Shown here: positions 19,112 to 32,359 of the stretch, piece after piece
How positions within the stretch are numbered: position 1 is the first letter of the stretch
How the letters are laid out: each line of letters begins with the position of its first letter
NCBI RefSeq assembly: GCF_013602415.1
Contig: NZ_WPAG02000002.1
Location: forward strand, 372,001-436,000
Source of the DNA: Rhodococcus sp. B50
GTDB taxonomy: Bacteria > Actinomycetota > Actinomycetes > Mycobacteriales > Mycobacteriaceae
DNA length: 64,000 nt
Direction of reading: 5' to 3'
Notes under the pieces: generated by a model
Databases searched by the model: none
The model's input: only the letters and a program-made list of their open reading frames with translations
Told to the model about the DNA's origin: nothing
Translations under genes and position numbers: made by a program

Positions 19112-19252
19112 GGGCTGACTTCCTTGACGGTGGCTGTGTGCGCAATCGGCCGGGCCGCATCCGGTCGCCGGGCTGGGGCGGGCTCGGGCAGCGGCACCGA
19201 CGAATCTACTCGTGTGCTGTCGGGTGCATCTATTCGCATCCGGTCGCGGGGT

Positions 19253-19825
19253 TCAGGAGGAGCGGTCGTCCTTCTTCTCGACGGTGACTGCGTCGTCGGC
19301 GGTTTCGGCACCGGATACCGCTTCGGACGCCGCTTCGGCACGGTGTGCCTCCTCCTCCGCGCGGCGTGCGGCCGCGTACGGATCGGGGATGCGGCCGCCA
19401 CTGGCTTCCGACAGTTGCGGCAGGCGGCCGAAGGTGACGACCGGCAGTGCGACCTCACTGCCGTCGGTGAGCCGTGCGCGGGCCCAGCCCCGCTTCGGAA
19501 ACCGGAGGCCGTCGAGGGAATCCCAGTCCAGGCTCGTGGTGGAGAAGGTCGCCCGCGCCACGATGCCCTCGGGGCCGACGACGGTGCGTACCCGCACGAT
19601 CCACGCGGCGACGAGGAACGGGATGATCAACGTCCATGCGAAGGCCTCCGGCCACGCCAGCGCCGGGGAGGCGAGGGCGAGGAACAGCAGAGCACACGCC
19701 AGAAACGACAGTCGCGAGATCTGGATGACCTGCGTCGTCGAATCGGGCGTGTGGGATGATGGAGTCGGTGGCACGGGCTGCTGGGAAGATGACACCTCTA
19801 CATCTTCGCACTGCAGCCGCGGCAT
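19253..19825 (-). CDS. PH-domain membrane protein (CFP-6-like)
   Basis: About 190 residues: a short polar N-terminus, two hydrophobic segments ([20 protein letters not shown] and [16 protein letters not shown]), then a small bacterial PH domain ([13 protein letters not shown]...[24 protein letters not shown]) and an Ala/Glu-rich coiled tail. It matches the mycobacterial 'low molecular weight protein antigen 6' found between ilvB and its neighbours, and position agrees. The function is unknown. The start is uncertain: ATG 19825 is used; ATG 19855 or a GTG near 19800 are possible. It is divergent from the ilvB leader promoter. Confidence 0.75.
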   Translation of the reverse strand: MPRLQCEDVEVSSSQQPVPPTPSSHTPDSTTQVIQISRLSFLACALLFLALASPALAWPEAFAWTLIIPFLVAAWIVRVRTVVGPEGIVARATFSTTSLDWDSLDGLRFPKRGWARARLTDGSEVALPVVTFGRLPQLSEASGGRIPDPYAAARRAEEEAHRAEAASEAVSGAETADDAVTVEKKDDRSS

Positions 19826-19856
19826 CTCACATTCTGGGACGGTCGACCGCACCAAG

Positions 19857-19886
19857 TTGACTGTCTGGACACCATGCGCCTACCGT
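19857..19886 (+). promoter_or_regulatory. Promoter of the ilvBNC leader
   Basis: A TTGACT -35 (19857-19862), 18-bp spacer and TACCGT -10 (19881-19886). The predicted start falls at about 19893, right at the GTG of the leader peptide (19894), so the leader peptide would be read from a leaderless transcript. Confidence 0.65.
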
Positions 19887-19893
19887 CGAGCGC

Positions 19894-19941
19894 GTGAATC
19901 AGAATGGGTTGCTCGTAATCGGCCGGCGCGTCGTCGCCTGA
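19894..19941 (+). CDS. ilvB leader peptide [15 protein letters not shown]
   Basis: A 15-codon frame (GTG 19894 to TGA 19939) encoding [15 protein letters not shown]. Six of 15 residues are the end products of the pathway it precedes: Leu6, Leu7, Val8, Ile9, Val13 and Val14. It lies 7 nt behind a promoter and 30 bp before a hairpin with a T-run. Its codons 11-14 form one arm of a 9-bp hairpin (19925-19933 with 19964-19972). This is the classical layout of a branched-chain amino acid attenuator: ribosomes stalled at Leu/Val/Ile codons keep the terminator from forming. It is too short for ordinary gene callers. Confidence 0.85.
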   Translation: MNQNGLLVIGRRVVA

Positions 19942-19973
19942 GCCGCATTCTGCAACTCGCCCACGACGCGCCA

Positions 19974-20007
19974 CCCTCGTACAGCAGACTGCTGACGAGG
20001 GTTTTTT
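19974..20007 (+). terminator. ilvBNC attenuator terminator
   Basis: CCCTCGT (19974-19980) pairs with ACGAGGG (19995-20001), stacked on an inner CAGCA/TGCTG stem, followed by six T (20002-20007). It lies 33 nt before ilvB. It is one of few hairpins in the window with a true T-run, as expected for a conditional intrinsic terminator. Confidence 0.85.
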
Positions 20008-20039
20008 GTTGCCCGGAGCCAGAATCAGAGGAACTCGCA

Positions 20040-23532
<3,493 letters not shown>

Positions 23533-23556
23533 GCCCTCCCGATCCGGTCACGGCGG

Positions 23557-23582
23557 CCCGGTACCCCCTGCGGGGTGCCGGG
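23557..23582 (+). terminator. Possible ilvC terminator
   Basis: Arms CCCGGTACCCC (23557-23567) and GGGGTGCCGGG (23572-23582) pair over 11 bp with one G-U, loop CTGC, 25 bp after the ilvC stop. No T-run. Confidence 0.6.
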
Positions 23583-23665
23583 TCGCTGTCGTCCGTGCGT
23601 CGTGAGAAGCGATGTCGTGAGCGATGTCGCCGCCACGAGCGGAGGCGGCGGAGGATACTTGGCTG

Positions 23666-25438
23666 ATGTGGCTCCTCGCCGCGTTCGGGCGGCTGCCGGG
23701 TGTCGTCACCGCACGTGCCTATCGGCGGGGGTGGCTACGGAGCGACCTCACCGCGGGCCTCGCACTCAGCGCCCTGCTCGTTCCCACCGGCATGGGTTAC
23801 GCCCAGGCCGCGGGCCTGCCGCCCTACACCGGTCTGTACGCGACCGTCGTGCCGATGCTCGTGTACGCGTCGGTCGGTCCGTCCCGGATCCTCGTGCTCG
23901 GGCCGGATTCCGCACTCGCTCCGCTCATCGCGGCAGCGGTGATTCCCCTCGCGGCCGAGGGCGATCCGGAGCGTGCGGTGGCCCTCGCTGGTCTGCTCGC
24001 GCTCCTCGTCGGAGCGCTCCTCCTGGGCGGGGGGATCCTCCGGTTCGGATTCCTGACCTATCTGCTCTCCACGCCCATCCGGATCGGGTTCCTCAACGCG
24101 ATCGCGATCATCGTCGTCGTCGGGCAGCTTCCGCTCCTGCTCGGCACCTCGGCCGACGAATCCGGTGTCGTCGCCGAACTTCTCGATATCGTCGACGACG
24201 TCTTCGAGGACGGCGTCGAACCGATCGGGTTCTTCCTCGGCATCGGCACGCTGAGCGTCATCCTCGTGTTGCAGAAGTTCGTTCCCCGCGTACCGGCGGT
24301 GCTGGTCGCGGTGGTCGCCGCGGCCGCTGCGGTCGCGGTGTTCGGGCTCGCCGACTGCGTGGAGACGGTGGGGGCGTTGCCCTCCGGTTTTCCCACTCCC
24401 GCTCTGGGCGGCCTCGAACGGGGCGACGTGATCGAACTGCTCGGGCCCGCAGTGGCTGTCGCCGTCATCGCGTTCGCCGACACGGCGGTGTTGTCGCGAT
24501 CGTTCGCACTGCGGCGGGGTGAGGACGTCGACGGGAGCTCCGAGATGCGCGCCCTCGGTGTGGTGAACATCGCAGCCGGAGTCACAGGCGGATTCCCGAT
24601 CTGCGCCAGTGGCAGTCGGACGCCGGTGCTGGAACAGGCCGGAGCGCGTACCCAGCTCGCAGGCGCCGTCGGAGCCGTGACGGTGGCGATCTTCCTGCTG
24701 GCGGCACCGGGAGCAACGGCGTACCTGCCGCAGGCGGCGCTCGCTGCGGTGGTGATCGTCGCGGCGAGCGCGCTCGTCGACGTGAGGGCTCTCGGGCGGT
24801 TGTGGCGGGTCAACAAGATCGAATTCTGTTTGTCCTTCGCTGCATTCGTCGCGGTCGGTCTCGCCGGCGTGCTCCGAGGCGTGCTCGTCGCGATCGCATT
24901 GTCGCTGGCGGTCGTCGTCGTGCGTGCCTGGCGACCCCACCGGACCGAACTGGTCGAACTCGAGGACGTCGCCGGATACCACGACCGGGAGCGGCATCCC
25001 GAAGGTCACCGGATCCCGGGCCTCGTGCTCGTCCGGTTCGACGCCCCCCTGTTCTTCGCGAACGGGGTGATCCTCACGAAATTCGTCCGTGAACTCGTCC
25101 GTGAACGCGAGGATCGGGTGGAATGGGTGGTTCTCGCGGCCGAACCGATCACGGATCTGGACATCAGCGCGGTCGAGGAGATCGAACGCCTCGACGACTA
25201 TCTCGCCCACCGCGGGATCCGGCTCGCCTTCGCGGCGATGAAGGGTCCGGTCAAGGACGGACTGCACCGGATGCAAACGGGAAATCGTTTCGGGGACGGA
25301 CGATTCCACCCCACCGTCCGTACCGCTGTGGTTGCCTTCCGGCACCGGAACCAGCCCGGCATCGACCGCAGTGTGCTCGACGCACCCCCTCGGGACGTCG
25401 TCCCACCGCCGGGGAAGGAGGGGCCCGCAGCACCGTGA
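23666..25438 (+). CDS. SulP-family anion transporter with STAS domain
   Basis: About 590 residues: 10-12 hydrophobic helices beginning with the SulP signature (SDLTAGLALSALLVPTGMGYAQAAGLPPYTGLYA region) and a C-terminal STAS domain (IPGLVLVRFDAPLFFANG...VVLAAEPITDLDISAVEEIERL). It imports an inorganic anion, possibly sulfate or bicarbonate; no carbonic anhydrase or sulfur genes sit next to it. ATG 23666 is chosen because GGAGG lies about 10 nt upstream; ATG 23624 would add 14 polar residues without a ribosome site. It stands alone between ilvC and serA. Confidence 0.88.
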   Translation: MWLLAAFGRLPGVVTARAYRRGWLRSDLTAGLALSALLVPTGMGYAQAAGLPPYTGLYATVVPMLVYASVGPSRILVLGPDSALAPLIAAAVIPLAAEGDPERAVALAGLLALLVGALLLGGGILRFGFLTYLLSTPIRIGFLNAIAIIVVVGQLPLLLGTSADESGVVAELLDIVDDVFEDGVEPIGFFLGIGTLSVILVLQKFVPRVPAVLVAVVAAAAAVAVFGLADCVETVGALPSGFPTPALGGLERGDVIELLGPAVAVAVIAFADTAVLSRSFALRRGEDVDGSSEMRALGVVNIAAGVTGGFPICASGSRTPVLEQAGARTQLAGAVGAVTVAIFLLAAPGATAYLPQAALAAVVIVAASALVDVRALGRLWRVNKIEFCLSFAAFVAVGLAGVLRGVLVAIALSLAVVVVRAWRPHRTELVELEDVAGYHDRERHPEGHRIPGLVLVRFDAPLFFANGVILTKFVRELVREREDRVEWVVLAAEPITDLDISAVEEIERLDDYLAHRGIRLAFAAMKGPVKDGLHRMQTGNRFGDGRFHPTVRTAVVAFRHRNQPGIDRSVLDAPPRDVVPPPGKEGPAAP

Positions 25439-25566
25439 TCCCGATCCCGGTGGCTCCGTAGCGGGGGCTGGGGCACTAAACTGTGGGCGGTCGCGGGTGC
25501 CCATGCATGCTGTCGGGCGCGAGCGCCGTCGACCACTCACACATTCACGACACAGGGAGTCCGCAC

Positions 25567-27159
25567 GTGAGCCAGAATGGCCGTCCAGTAGTCCTGATCG
25601 CCGACAAGCTTGCGCAGTCCACCGTCGACGCGCTCGGTGACGGTGTCGAGGTGCGCTGGGTGGACGGCCCCGACCGCCCTGCCCTGCTCGCGGCCGTGCC
25701 CGAAGCCCAGGCACTGCTGGTCCGTTCCGCGACCACCGTCGACGCCGAGGTGCTCGCCGCGGCACCCAACCTCAAGATCGTCGGTCGCGCCGGTGTCGGT
25801 CTCGACAACGTCGACATCGCCGCTGCCACCGAGCGCGGCGTGATGGTCGTCAACGCGCCCACCTCCAACATCCACTCCGCTGCCGAGCACGCGGTCGCGC
25901 TGCTCATGTCCGCGGCCCGTCAGGTCCCGGCCGCCGACCGCACCCTGCGTGAGCGCACGTGGAAGCGGTCGAGTTTCAACGGCACCGAGATCCTCGGCAA
26001 GACGGTCGGCGTCGTCGGCCTCGGCCGTATCGGCCAGCTGTTCGCTCAGCGGCTCGCGGCCTTCGAGACCCACGTCATCGCGTACGACCCCTACCTGCCG
26101 GCCGCGCGTGCTGCGCAGCTGGGCATCGAGCTCGTCGACATCGACGAACTCGTCGCGCGCGCGGACTTCATCTCGGTGCACCTGCCCAAGACCAAGGAGA
26201 CGGCCGGCCTGATCAACGCCGAGCGGCTCGCCAAGGCCAAGGACGGGGTCATCATCGTCAACGCCGCCCGCGGCGGCCTGATCGACGAGGATGCGCTGTA
26301 CGACGCGCTCGTCGACGGCAAGGTGCGTGCCGCCGGTCTGGACGTCTTCGAGACCGAGCCGTGCACCGATTCGAAGCTGTTCGACCTCGACAACGTCGTC
26401 GTCACGCCGCACCTCGGTGCGTCCACCTCCGAGGCCCAGGACCGCGCCGGTACCGACGTCGCCAAGAGCGTGCTGCTCGCCCTCGCCGGTGAATTCGTGC
26501 CCGACGCCGTCAACGTCTCGGGTGGCCCCGTGGGCGAAGAGGTCGCCCCGTGGCTCGAGCTCGTCCGCAAGCTCGGCCTGCTCGCCGGCACCCTCTCGCC
26601 CGAGGCCGTGCAGAACGTGCAGGTCGTCGTGAGCGGTGAGCTCTCGGCCGAGAACACCGACATCCTCGGCCTGGCCGCCCTCCGCGGCCTGTTCTCGGCG
26701 AGCAGCGACGAGCCCGTCACCTTCGTCAACGCCCCCAAGCTCGCGGAGCAGCGCGGCGTGACCGTCGAGGTCGACAAGGTCAGCGAGGCCACCACGCACC
26801 GCAGCGCCGTCGAGGTCCGCGCGGTGGCGCCGGACGGACATGTCACCTCCGTCGCAGGTGCCCTCACCGGTCTGCAGCAGGTCGAGAAGATCGTCAACAT
26901 CAACGGCCGCAGCTTCGACCTCCGCGCCGAGGGCCACAACCTGATCGTCCACTACCAGGACCGCCCGGGTGTGCTCGGAACGCTCGGCACCGTGCTCGGC
27001 AACGCGAGCATCGACATCCAGGCCGCGGCGTTGAGCCAGGACGCGGAAGGTCCCGGCGCGACCGTGATCCTGCGTGTCGACCGCGTCGTCGGCGACGCCG
27101 AGGTCGGACAGATCACCGAGGCACTCGACGCGCGGGTCGCCCAGGTCGACCTGTCCTGA
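25567..27159 (+). CDS. serA: D-3-phosphoglycerate dehydrogenase
   Basis: First enzyme of serine synthesis, oxidising 3-phosphoglycerate with NAD+. Long type I enzyme (530 residues): substrate and nucleotide domains ([27 protein letters not shown], catalytic His in [12 protein letters not shown]), then an intervening ASB domain (about 315-450) and a C-terminal ACT domain ([21 protein letters not shown]) for serine feedback. GTG 25567 follows GGGAG. A TAAACT -10 near 25476 would give a leader of about 85 nt. Ends before a GC-rich hairpin that precedes leuB. Confidence 0.97.
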   Translation: MSQNGRPVVLIADKLAQSTVDALGDGVEVRWVDGPDRPALLAAVPEAQALLVRSATTVDAEVLAAAPNLKIVGRAGVGLDNVDIAAATERGVMVVNAPTSNIHSAAEHAVALLMSAARQVPAADRTLRERTWKRSSFNGTEILGKTVGVVGLGRIGQLFAQRLAAFETHVIAYDPYLPAARAAQLGIELVDIDELVARADFISVHLPKTKETAGLINAERLAKAKDGVIIVNAARGGLIDEDALYDALVDGKVRAAGLDVFETEPCTDSKLFDLDNVVVTPHLGASTSEAQDRAGTDVAKSVLLALAGEFVPDAVNVSGGPVGEEVAPWLELVRKLGLLAGTLSPEAVQNVQVVVSGELSAENTDILGLAALRGLFSASSDEPVTFVNAPKLAEQRGVTVEVDKVSEATTHRSAVEVRAVAPDGHVTSVAGALTGLQQVEKIVNINGRSFDLRAEGHNLIVHYQDRPGVLGTLGTVLGNASIDIQAAALSQDAEGPGATVILRVDRVVGDAEVGQITEALDARVAQVDLS

Positions 27160-27180
27160 TCGTTCCGTTCTCCATCATCC

Positions 27181-27214
27181 GGTGGCCGCGACCGTCTGCA
27201 CGGTCGCGGCCACC
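27181..27214 (+). terminator. Hairpin between serA and leuB
   Basis: Perfect 15-bp arms (27181-27195, 27200-27214) with a CTGC loop, 22 bp after serA and 20 bp before the leuB start. No T-run, so it may end serA transcripts or shape the leuB leader. Confidence 0.7.
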
Positions 27215-27233
27215 GTCGCACAGGAAGTGAGTA

Positions 27234-28250
27234 GTGCTCATGAAACTTGCGGTCATCCCCGGTGACGGCATCGGCGTCGAGGTCACGGCGGAGGCACTGA
27301 AGGTGCTCCGCGTGCTCGTCCCCGACCTCGAGACGACCGAGTACGACCTCGGTGCCCGCCGGTACAACGCGACCGGCGAACTCCTGCCCGATGCCGATCT
27401 CGCCGCGATCCGCGAGCACGACGCGATCCTCCTCGGCGCCATCGGTGATCCGTCGGTCACGCCCGGTGTCCTCGAACGCGGACTCCTCCTGAACATGCGG
27501 TTCGCGCTCGATCACCACGTCAATCTCCGCCCGTCGCGCCTGTACCCGGGCGCGAAGTCGCCGCTGGCCGCCGATCCCGAGATCGACTTCGTCGTGGTCC
27601 GCGAGGGCACCGAGGGCCCCTACACCGGCAACGGGGGAGCGATCCGCGTCGGTACGCCCCACGAGATCGCCACCGAGGTCTCGGTGAACACCTGGTTCGG
27701 CGCCGAGCGTGTGGTGCGGTACGCCTTCGAGCTCGCGCAGACCCGCCGCAAGCACCTGACGCTCATCCACAAGACCAATGTGCTGTCCAACGCCGGTGCG
27801 ATCTGGACACGTGCGATCGAGTCGGTGGGCAAGGAATTCCCCGAGGTCACCACGGCCTACTGCCACATCGACGCGGCGACGATCTACATGGTCGACGACC
27901 CGTCGCGGTTCGACGTCATCGTCACCGACAACCTGTTCGGCGACATCATCACCGACCTCGCGGGCGCGGTGACCGGTGGCATCGGCCTGGCCGCGAGCGG
28001 CAACATCGACGCCTCGGGCACCAATCCGTCGATGTTCGAGCCCGTGCACGGTTCGGCGCCGGACATCGCCGGCAAGGGCATCGCCGACCCCACTGCGGCG
28101 ATCCTGTCCACGGCCCTGCTGCTGCGCCATCTCGGACGCGAGGAGGAGGCCGCACGGGTTGAGCGTGCCGTGGAGGCGGATCTCGCCGCCCGCAGCACCG
28201 GTCCGATCGTGACCACCGAAATCGGTGACCGGATCGCGGCTGCTCTCTGA
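27234..28250 (+). CDS. leuB: 3-isopropylmalate dehydrogenase
   Basis: Oxidatively decarboxylates 3-isopropylmalate in leucine synthesis, using NAD+. Motifs: [18 protein letters not shown] at the start, the RPSRLYPG substrate loop with its Arg, the [26 protein letters not shown] metal site and [14 protein letters not shown]. Length 338. AGGAAG ends 6 nt before GTG 27234; ATG 27240 two codons later is the alternative. It is separated from leuCD by 5.7 kb. Confidence 0.96.
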   Translation: MLMKLAVIPGDGIGVEVTAEALKVLRVLVPDLETTEYDLGARRYNATGELLPDADLAAIREHDAILLGAIGDPSVTPGVLERGLLLNMRFALDHHVNLRPSRLYPGAKSPLAADPEIDFVVVREGTEGPYTGNGGAIRVGTPHEIATEVSVNTWFGAERVVRYAFELAQTRRKHLTLIHKTNVLSNAGAIWTRAIESVGKEFPEVTTAYCHIDAATIYMVDDPSRFDVIVTDNLFGDIITDLAGAVTGGIGLAASGNIDASGTNPSMFEPVHGSAPDIAGKGIADPTAAILSTALLLRHLGREEEAARVERAVEADLAARSTGPIVTTEIGDRIAAAL

Positions 28251-28271
28251 GTTCGGAGTTCTTCGTCACAC

Positions 28272-28315
28272 CGCGCGTGGCGCCGGCGGGTACGTCCCGT
28301 CCGGCGCCACGCGCG
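28272..28315. terminator. Terminator between leuB and the MFS gene
   Basis: Perfect 15-bp arms (28272-28286, 28301-28315) with a 14-nt loop between two converging genes. Confidence 0.8.
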
Positions 28316-28322
28316 TTCTGTA

Positions 28323-29519
28323 TCAGTCCTTGGGAACGACGGGAACCGCGGCTGCAGGGGCCACCGCGGCCAACGCGAACGCGGCCGGGAACCCGAATGC
28401 GGCGATGAGCCCGCCGAAGATCGGTCCGACGGCCGCGGCGAAGACGAACTGACCGGTGTTCTGGATCCCGAGCGCGCGTCCTCCCCAGAACGGGCCGGCG
28501 ATCTCCGCGACGGCCGTGAACGCCAGCCCGTTCGGAGCCGAGGTGAGGATCGACGCGACGAGCAGGACACCCACTGCGATCGCCGAATCCGTCCATGCCG
28601 TGACGGACAGAGCGACCATCGACACGACGACAGATGTCGCGACGAGGCGCATCGGTCCCAGTCTGCTGCCCACCCGGTCGGACCACGCGCCGGTGACGAC
28701 ACGCCCGATCGCGCCGAGGATCTGGGCGGCGGTGATGACGAGTCCGGCACCCACCTCGTCCCATCCGCGGTCGGCGATGAGCCAGACCAGGGCGTAGGTC
28801 CACACGACGTACTGCGGCACCACGAGCAGGATCGATGCGAGATGGATTCGCGTGAGGGACATCGAATTGCGGTAGGGATTACCGAGAGCGCCGGCGCGTT
28901 CGGCCTCCTCCCGGCCGGGTCGCGGCGGATCCACCACGCCGACGGCGCAGGCGAGGGCGGCCGTCCCGCACGCGAGCGCGGGGAAGGCGAGTGCCCATGC
29001 GATCCCGTGGCCACCCGCGAGGGTGGGAATGACGAGTGCGCCGGCCGCGACGCCGAGCGGCACCGACATCTGCCGGATTCCCATCGCCAGGCCCCGCTGG
29101 TGCGGAGGGAACCATCCGACGACGACCCGGCCACTCGCCGAGTTCGCGCTCACGGCCCCGGCTCCCGCACACATCAGCAACAGGCCCAGCGATCCGATGG
29201 CGATCGTGCGGGAGAGATCCATCGACGTCGTCACGCTCGCAAGGGACATCGCTACGGATGCGATCCCGAGCCCGGCGGCCAGGGCGAGACGTTCGCCGAA
29301 GCGGTCCGCGATCGCGCCCCACACGACGAGGGTGAAGACACCGCCGAGCAGTGGCGCGCCGGCGAGGGTTCCGGCCTGGGCCAGGGTGAAGCCGGCATCC
29401 TCGTTCAGGGTGGGGATGAGGAAGGCGATGCCGTTGATCACGGTGGCCTGCGAGGCCTGTGCGAGCACGCCGAGGGCCAGGATCAGCCATCGCCGCCGAC
29501 CGATGTCCGGAGTGTACAT
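28323..29519 (-). CDS. MFS transporter
   Basis: A 398-residue major facilitator with 12 hydrophobic helices. The loop between helices 2 and 3 (WGAIADRFGERLALAAG) and its repeat in the second half (TGAWSDRVGSRLGPMRL) carry the family D-R-x-G signature. The similar position in mycobacteria is occupied by an uncharacterised MFS protein (Rv2994). Substrate unknown. ATG 29519 lies 7 nt after a GATAGT hexamer (minus strand 29527-29532), so a leaderless start is likely; the longer frame to 29744 overlaps the divergent FAH-family gene. Confidence 0.85.
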   Translation of the reverse strand: MYTPDIGRRRWLILALGVLAQASQATVINGIAFLIPTLNEDAGFTLAQAGTLAGAPLLGGVFTLVVWGAIADRFGERLALAAGLGIASVAMSLASVTTSMDLSRTIAIGSLGLLLMCAGAGAVSANSASGRVVVGWFPPHQRGLAMGIRQMSVPLGVAAGALVIPTLAGGHGIAWALAFPALACGTAALACAVGVVDPPRPGREEAERAGALGNPYRNSMSLTRIHLASILLVVPQYVVWTYALVWLIADRGWDEVGAGLVITAAQILGAIGRVVTGAWSDRVGSRLGPMRLVATSVVVSMVALSVTAWTDSAIAVGVLLVASILTSAPNGLAFTAVAEIAGPFWGGRALGIQNTGQFVFAAAVGPIFGGLIAAFGFPAAFALAAVAPAAAVPVVPKD

Positions 29520-29617
29520 ACGTCTCACTATCTGAGATTCTCGTACCGTTATGTGAAATCTGTTCCGGACTCTATACCCGTGCCACCCGGGCGTCGATCG
29601 CAGCGCGTGCACACCGT

Positions 29618-29623
29618 TAGACT
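29618..29623 (+). promoter_or_regulatory. -10 element of the FAH-family gene
   Basis: TAGACT, 6 nt before ATG 29630, no ribosome site between. Confidence 0.6.
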
Positions 29624-29629
29624 CCGGAC

Positions 29630-30406
29630 ATGCGCCTTGGTCGAATTGCCAGCCCGGATGGTGTCGCGTTCGTGAGCATCGAAGGGGAGGGGGAGTCCGC
29701 GACGGCGAAGGAGATCGCCGAGCATCCTTTCGGGAACCCCACATTCACGGGCCGGAGCTGGCCCCTCGCCGACGTGCGGATTCTCGCGCCGATCCTCGCC
29801 ACCAAGGTGATCGCGGTGGGTCGCAACTATGCGGCGCACGCCGCCGAGTCCGGCAACGACGTCCCCGACGAGCCGATGATCTTCCTCAAGCCCAACACGT
29901 CGATCGTGGGTCCGGGTGCGCCTATCGTGATTCCGCCCACCACCTCGCTCGTCCACCACGAGGCCGAACTCGCCGTGGTCATCGGACGCCCCTGCAAGGA
30001 CGTCCCTGCCGCGAAGGCACGGGAGGCGATCCTCGGATACACCGTCGCCAACGACGTGTCCGCGCGCGACCATCAGCGCAAGGACGGCCAGTGGGGTCGG
30101 GCCAAGGGGCACGACACCTTCTGCCCGCTCGGCCCGTGGATCGAAACCGACATCGACGCTTCCGATCTCGAGATCTCGGCGGAGGTCGACGGACAGGTCC
30201 GGCAGCGCAGCCGCACGTCGAAGATGGTGCACGACATCCCGAAGCTCGTCGAGTGGATCTCCGGTGTCATGACGCTGCTGCCGGGCGACGTCATCCTCAC
30301 CGGCACCCCGGAGGGCGTCGGGCCGATCGAACCGGGGAACACCGTCTCGATCACAGTCGAGGGCATCGGTACGCTCACCAACCCGGTCGTCGCCAAGGGA
30401 GCCTGA
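29630..30406 (+). CDS. Fumarylacetoacetate-hydrolase-family protein
   Basis: A 258-residue member of the FAH superfamily: AVGRNYAAHAAESG, the metal-binding HHEAELAVVIG (two Glu) and NDVSARDHQ, and the C-terminal LLPGDVILTGTPEGVGP motif are all there. Family members hydrolyse or decarboxylate 2-oxo acids such as acylpyruvates or oxaloacetate; the substrate here is not determinable. It precedes gltX by 66 bp, the same pairing as in mycobacteria (Rv2993c-Rv2992c). Start ATG 29630 is 6 nt after TAGACT. Confidence 0.92.
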   Translation: MRLGRIASPDGVAFVSIEGEGESATAKEIAEHPFGNPTFTGRSWPLADVRILAPILATKVIAVGRNYAAHAAESGNDVPDEPMIFLKPNTSIVGPGAPIVIPPTTSLVHHEAELAVVIGRPCKDVPAAKAREAILGYTVANDVSARDHQRKDGQWGRAKGHDTFCPLGPWIETDIDASDLEISAEVDGQVRQRSRTSKMVHDIPKLVEWISGVMTLLPGDVILTGTPEGVGPIEPGNTVSITVEGIGTLTNPVVAKGA

Positions 30407-30472
30407 CCGGAGTTCGCGGCAGGGCGGATAGCCTGGGATGGTCTCCCGTCGATCCTCAACCCTGAGCGAGTC

Positions 30473-31945
30473 ATGACCACCAGCGAAGTACGCGTACGTT
30501 TCTGCCCGTCACCGACCGGAACCCCGCACGTGGGTCTGGTGCGCACCGCCCTGTTCAACTGGGCTTTCGCGCGTCATCACGGCGGCACCTTCGTGTTCCG
30601 CATCGAAGACACCGACGCCGCACGCGACACCGAGGAGTCGTACCAGGCGATCCTCGACGCCCTCCGGTGGCTGGGTCTCGAATGGGACGAGGGTCCGGAG
30701 GTCGGCGGACCGTACGAGCCGTACCGGCAGTCGCAGCGACGCGACCTGCACCTCGCGATCGTGCAGAAGCTCGTCGACGCGGGTGAGGCGTACGAATCGT
30801 TCTCGACGCCGGAGGAGGTCGAGGGGCGGCACAAGGCCGCCGGACGCGACCCGAAGCTCGGCTACGACAACTTCGACCGCGACCTCACCCCGGAGCAGCG
30901 GCAGGCCTTCCTCGACGAGGGCCGCAAGCCGGTCGTGCGGCTGCGCATGCCCGACGAGGACCTCACGTGGAACGACCTCGTCCGCGGTGAGACGACGTTC
31001 AAGGCCGGTACGGTGCCCGACTTCGCGCTCACCCGCGGCAACGGCATCCCGCTCTACACGCTCGTCAATCCCGTCGACGACGCGCTGATGAAGATCACGC
31101 ACGTCCTGCGCGGCGAGGACCTGCTGTCGTCGACGCCGCGTCAGCTCGCGCTCTACGCCGCGCTGCAGCGGATCGGCGTCACCGATTTCACACCCGAGTT
31201 CGGCCACCTGCCGTTCGTGATGGGACAGGGCAACAAGAAGCTCTCCAAGCGCGACCCGGAGTCCAATCTCTTCCTGCATCGCGATCGCGGGTTCATCCCC
31301 GAGGGACTGCTCAACTACCTCGCGCTGCTCGGCTGGGGGCTCGCCGACGACCGCGACGTGTTCTCCCTCGACGAGATGGTCGCGGCCTTCGAGATCTCCA
31401 AGGTCAACTCGAACCCGGCCCGGTTCGATCAGAAGAAGGCCGACGCGATCAACGCCGAGCACATCCGCCTGCTCGAGCCGGCGGAGTTCGCCTCGCGCCT
31501 GAAGACCTATCTCGTGGAGCACGGCCGGATCGGTCCCGACGTCGACGACGCGCTCTTCCGCACGGCCGCCGATCTCGTGCAGACCCGCATCGTCGTGCTC
31601 GGCGACGCGTGGGATCTGCTGAAGTTCCTGTTCGTGGACGAGGCCGATTTCACGCTCGACGAGGCATCCGCGGCGAAGAACCTCAAGGAGGATGCCGCGC
31701 CGGTGCTCGACGCCTCCGTCGCGGCCCTCGAGGGTCTGGCCGAATGGACCACGCCGGCGATCGAGGAGGCGCTGAAGAGCGCGTTGATCGAGGATCTGGA
31801 ACTCAAGCCGAGGAAGGCCTTCGCGCCCGTGCGGGTCGCGGTGACCGGATCGCACGTCAGCCCGCCGCTCTACGAGTCGATGGAACTGCTCGGCCGTGAG
31901 CGCACCCTCGCACGGCTTCGTGCCGGCCGGGCACGCATCGCCTGA
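30473..31945 (+). CDS. gltX: Glutamyl-tRNA synthetase
   Basis: Class I synthetase of 490 residues attaching Glu to tRNA(Glu) and, when non-discriminating, to tRNA(Gln). The HIGH-type motif is TPHVG (H19) and the KMSKS-type loop is K256-L-S-K259. [18 protein letters not shown] and the FELVSL-like catalytic core are intact, followed by a helical anticodon-binding C-terminus. No glutaminyl-tRNA synthetase is in the window, while gatCAB is, so GltX most likely charges both tRNAs. tRNA-Gln and two tRNA-Glu genes lie just downstream. A TAGCCT -10 at about 30429 gives a leader near 38 nt. Confidence 0.97.
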   Translation: MTTSEVRVRFCPSPTGTPHVGLVRTALFNWAFARHHGGTFVFRIEDTDAARDTEESYQAILDALRWLGLEWDEGPEVGGPYEPYRQSQRRDLHLAIVQKLVDAGEAYESFSTPEEVEGRHKAAGRDPKLGYDNFDRDLTPEQRQAFLDEGRKPVVRLRMPDEDLTWNDLVRGETTFKAGTVPDFALTRGNGIPLYTLVNPVDDALMKITHVLRGEDLLSSTPRQLALYAALQRIGVTDFTPEFGHLPFVMGQGNKKLSKRDPESNLFLHRDRGFIPEGLLNYLALLGWGLADDRDVFSLDEMVAAFEISKVNSNPARFDQKKADAINAEHIRLLEPAEFASRLKTYLVEHGRIGPDVDDALFRTAADLVQTRIVVLGDAWDLLKFLFVDEADFTLDEASAAKNLKEDAAPVLDASVAALEGLAEWTTPAIEEALKSALIEDLELKPRKAFAPVRVAVTGSHVSPPLYESMELLGRERTLARLRAGRARIA

Positions 31946-31960
31946 CCCTTCGCGATCGGT

Positions 31961-31999
31961 CTCGGCCCGTCGTCGGCGCTGCGCCGGTGACGGGCCGAG
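31961..31999 (+). terminator. gltX terminator
   Basis: 11-bp arms (31961-31971 and 31989-31999) with an inner GC-rich stem, 15 bp after gltX, followed by CTCGTTCT. Confidence 0.7.
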
Positions 32000-32038
32000 C
32001 TCGTTCTATGGCCGATTTCAGGCCTCTGACCAGCCGAT

Positions 32039-32069
32039 TTGTAGTTGGTGGCGGGGTTGGTGCTAATCT
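32039..32069 (+). promoter_or_regulatory. Possible tRNA promoter
   Basis: TTGTAG (32039-32044) and TAATCT (32064-32069), spaced 19 bp, about 60 bp before tRNA-Gln. The -10 is a good match; the -35 and spacing are only fair. Confidence 0.45.
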
Positions 32070-32128
32070 TCTTCTCGGTTCGGAACGGAGGCCGCAGCGC
32101 GAAAGCGCGGGCCGACGGAACAGACCAT

Positions 32129-32200
32129 TGGGGTATGGTGTAATTGGCAACACAGCTGATTCTGGTTCAGCCATTCTAGGTTCGAGTCCTGGTACCCCAG
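32129..32200 (+). tRNA. tRNA-Gln (CTG)
   Basis: A 72-nt cloverleaf: acceptor TGGGGTA/TACCCCA with discriminator G, D-arm GTGT...ACAC, anticodon stem GCTGA/TCAGC with loop TTCTGGT (anticodon CTG at 32162-32164), T-arm CTAGG TTCGAGT CCTGG. CCA is not encoded. The weak U-A first acceptor pair is typical of tRNA-Gln that GatCAB recognises. Confidence 0.95.
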
Positions 32201-32286
32201 CTGAGGCGCGGTGGTTTGCCCGCAGCGCCTCGGCCAGCTATGCTGGCTGAGCTTCCCTCGGGGAGCGAAGAGAAGAAGTTCCATAG

Positions 32287-32359
32287 GCCCCCGTCGTCTA
32301 GCGGCCTAGGACGCCGCCCTCTCACGGCGGTAGCGTGGGTTCGAATCCCATCGGGGGTA
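32287..32359 (+). tRNA. tRNA-Glu (CTC), copy 1
   Basis: A 73-nt cloverleaf: acceptor GCCCCCG/CGGGGGT (one G-U), anticodon stem CCGCC/GGCGG with loop CTCTCAC (anticodon CTC at 32321-32323), T-loop TTCGAAT, discriminator A. CCA not encoded. Confidence 0.95.

Noticed and set aside
19212..20039. Long N-terminal extension of ilvB
   Set aside because: The frame is open, but it runs through the opposite-strand cfp6-like gene, the leader promoter and the attenuator terminator; GTG 20040 with its ribosome site is the start.
27181..27214. Possible leader-peptide attenuator before leuB
   Set aside because: There is a hairpin, but no short Leu-rich frame between serA and leuB, and the hairpin lacks a T-run.
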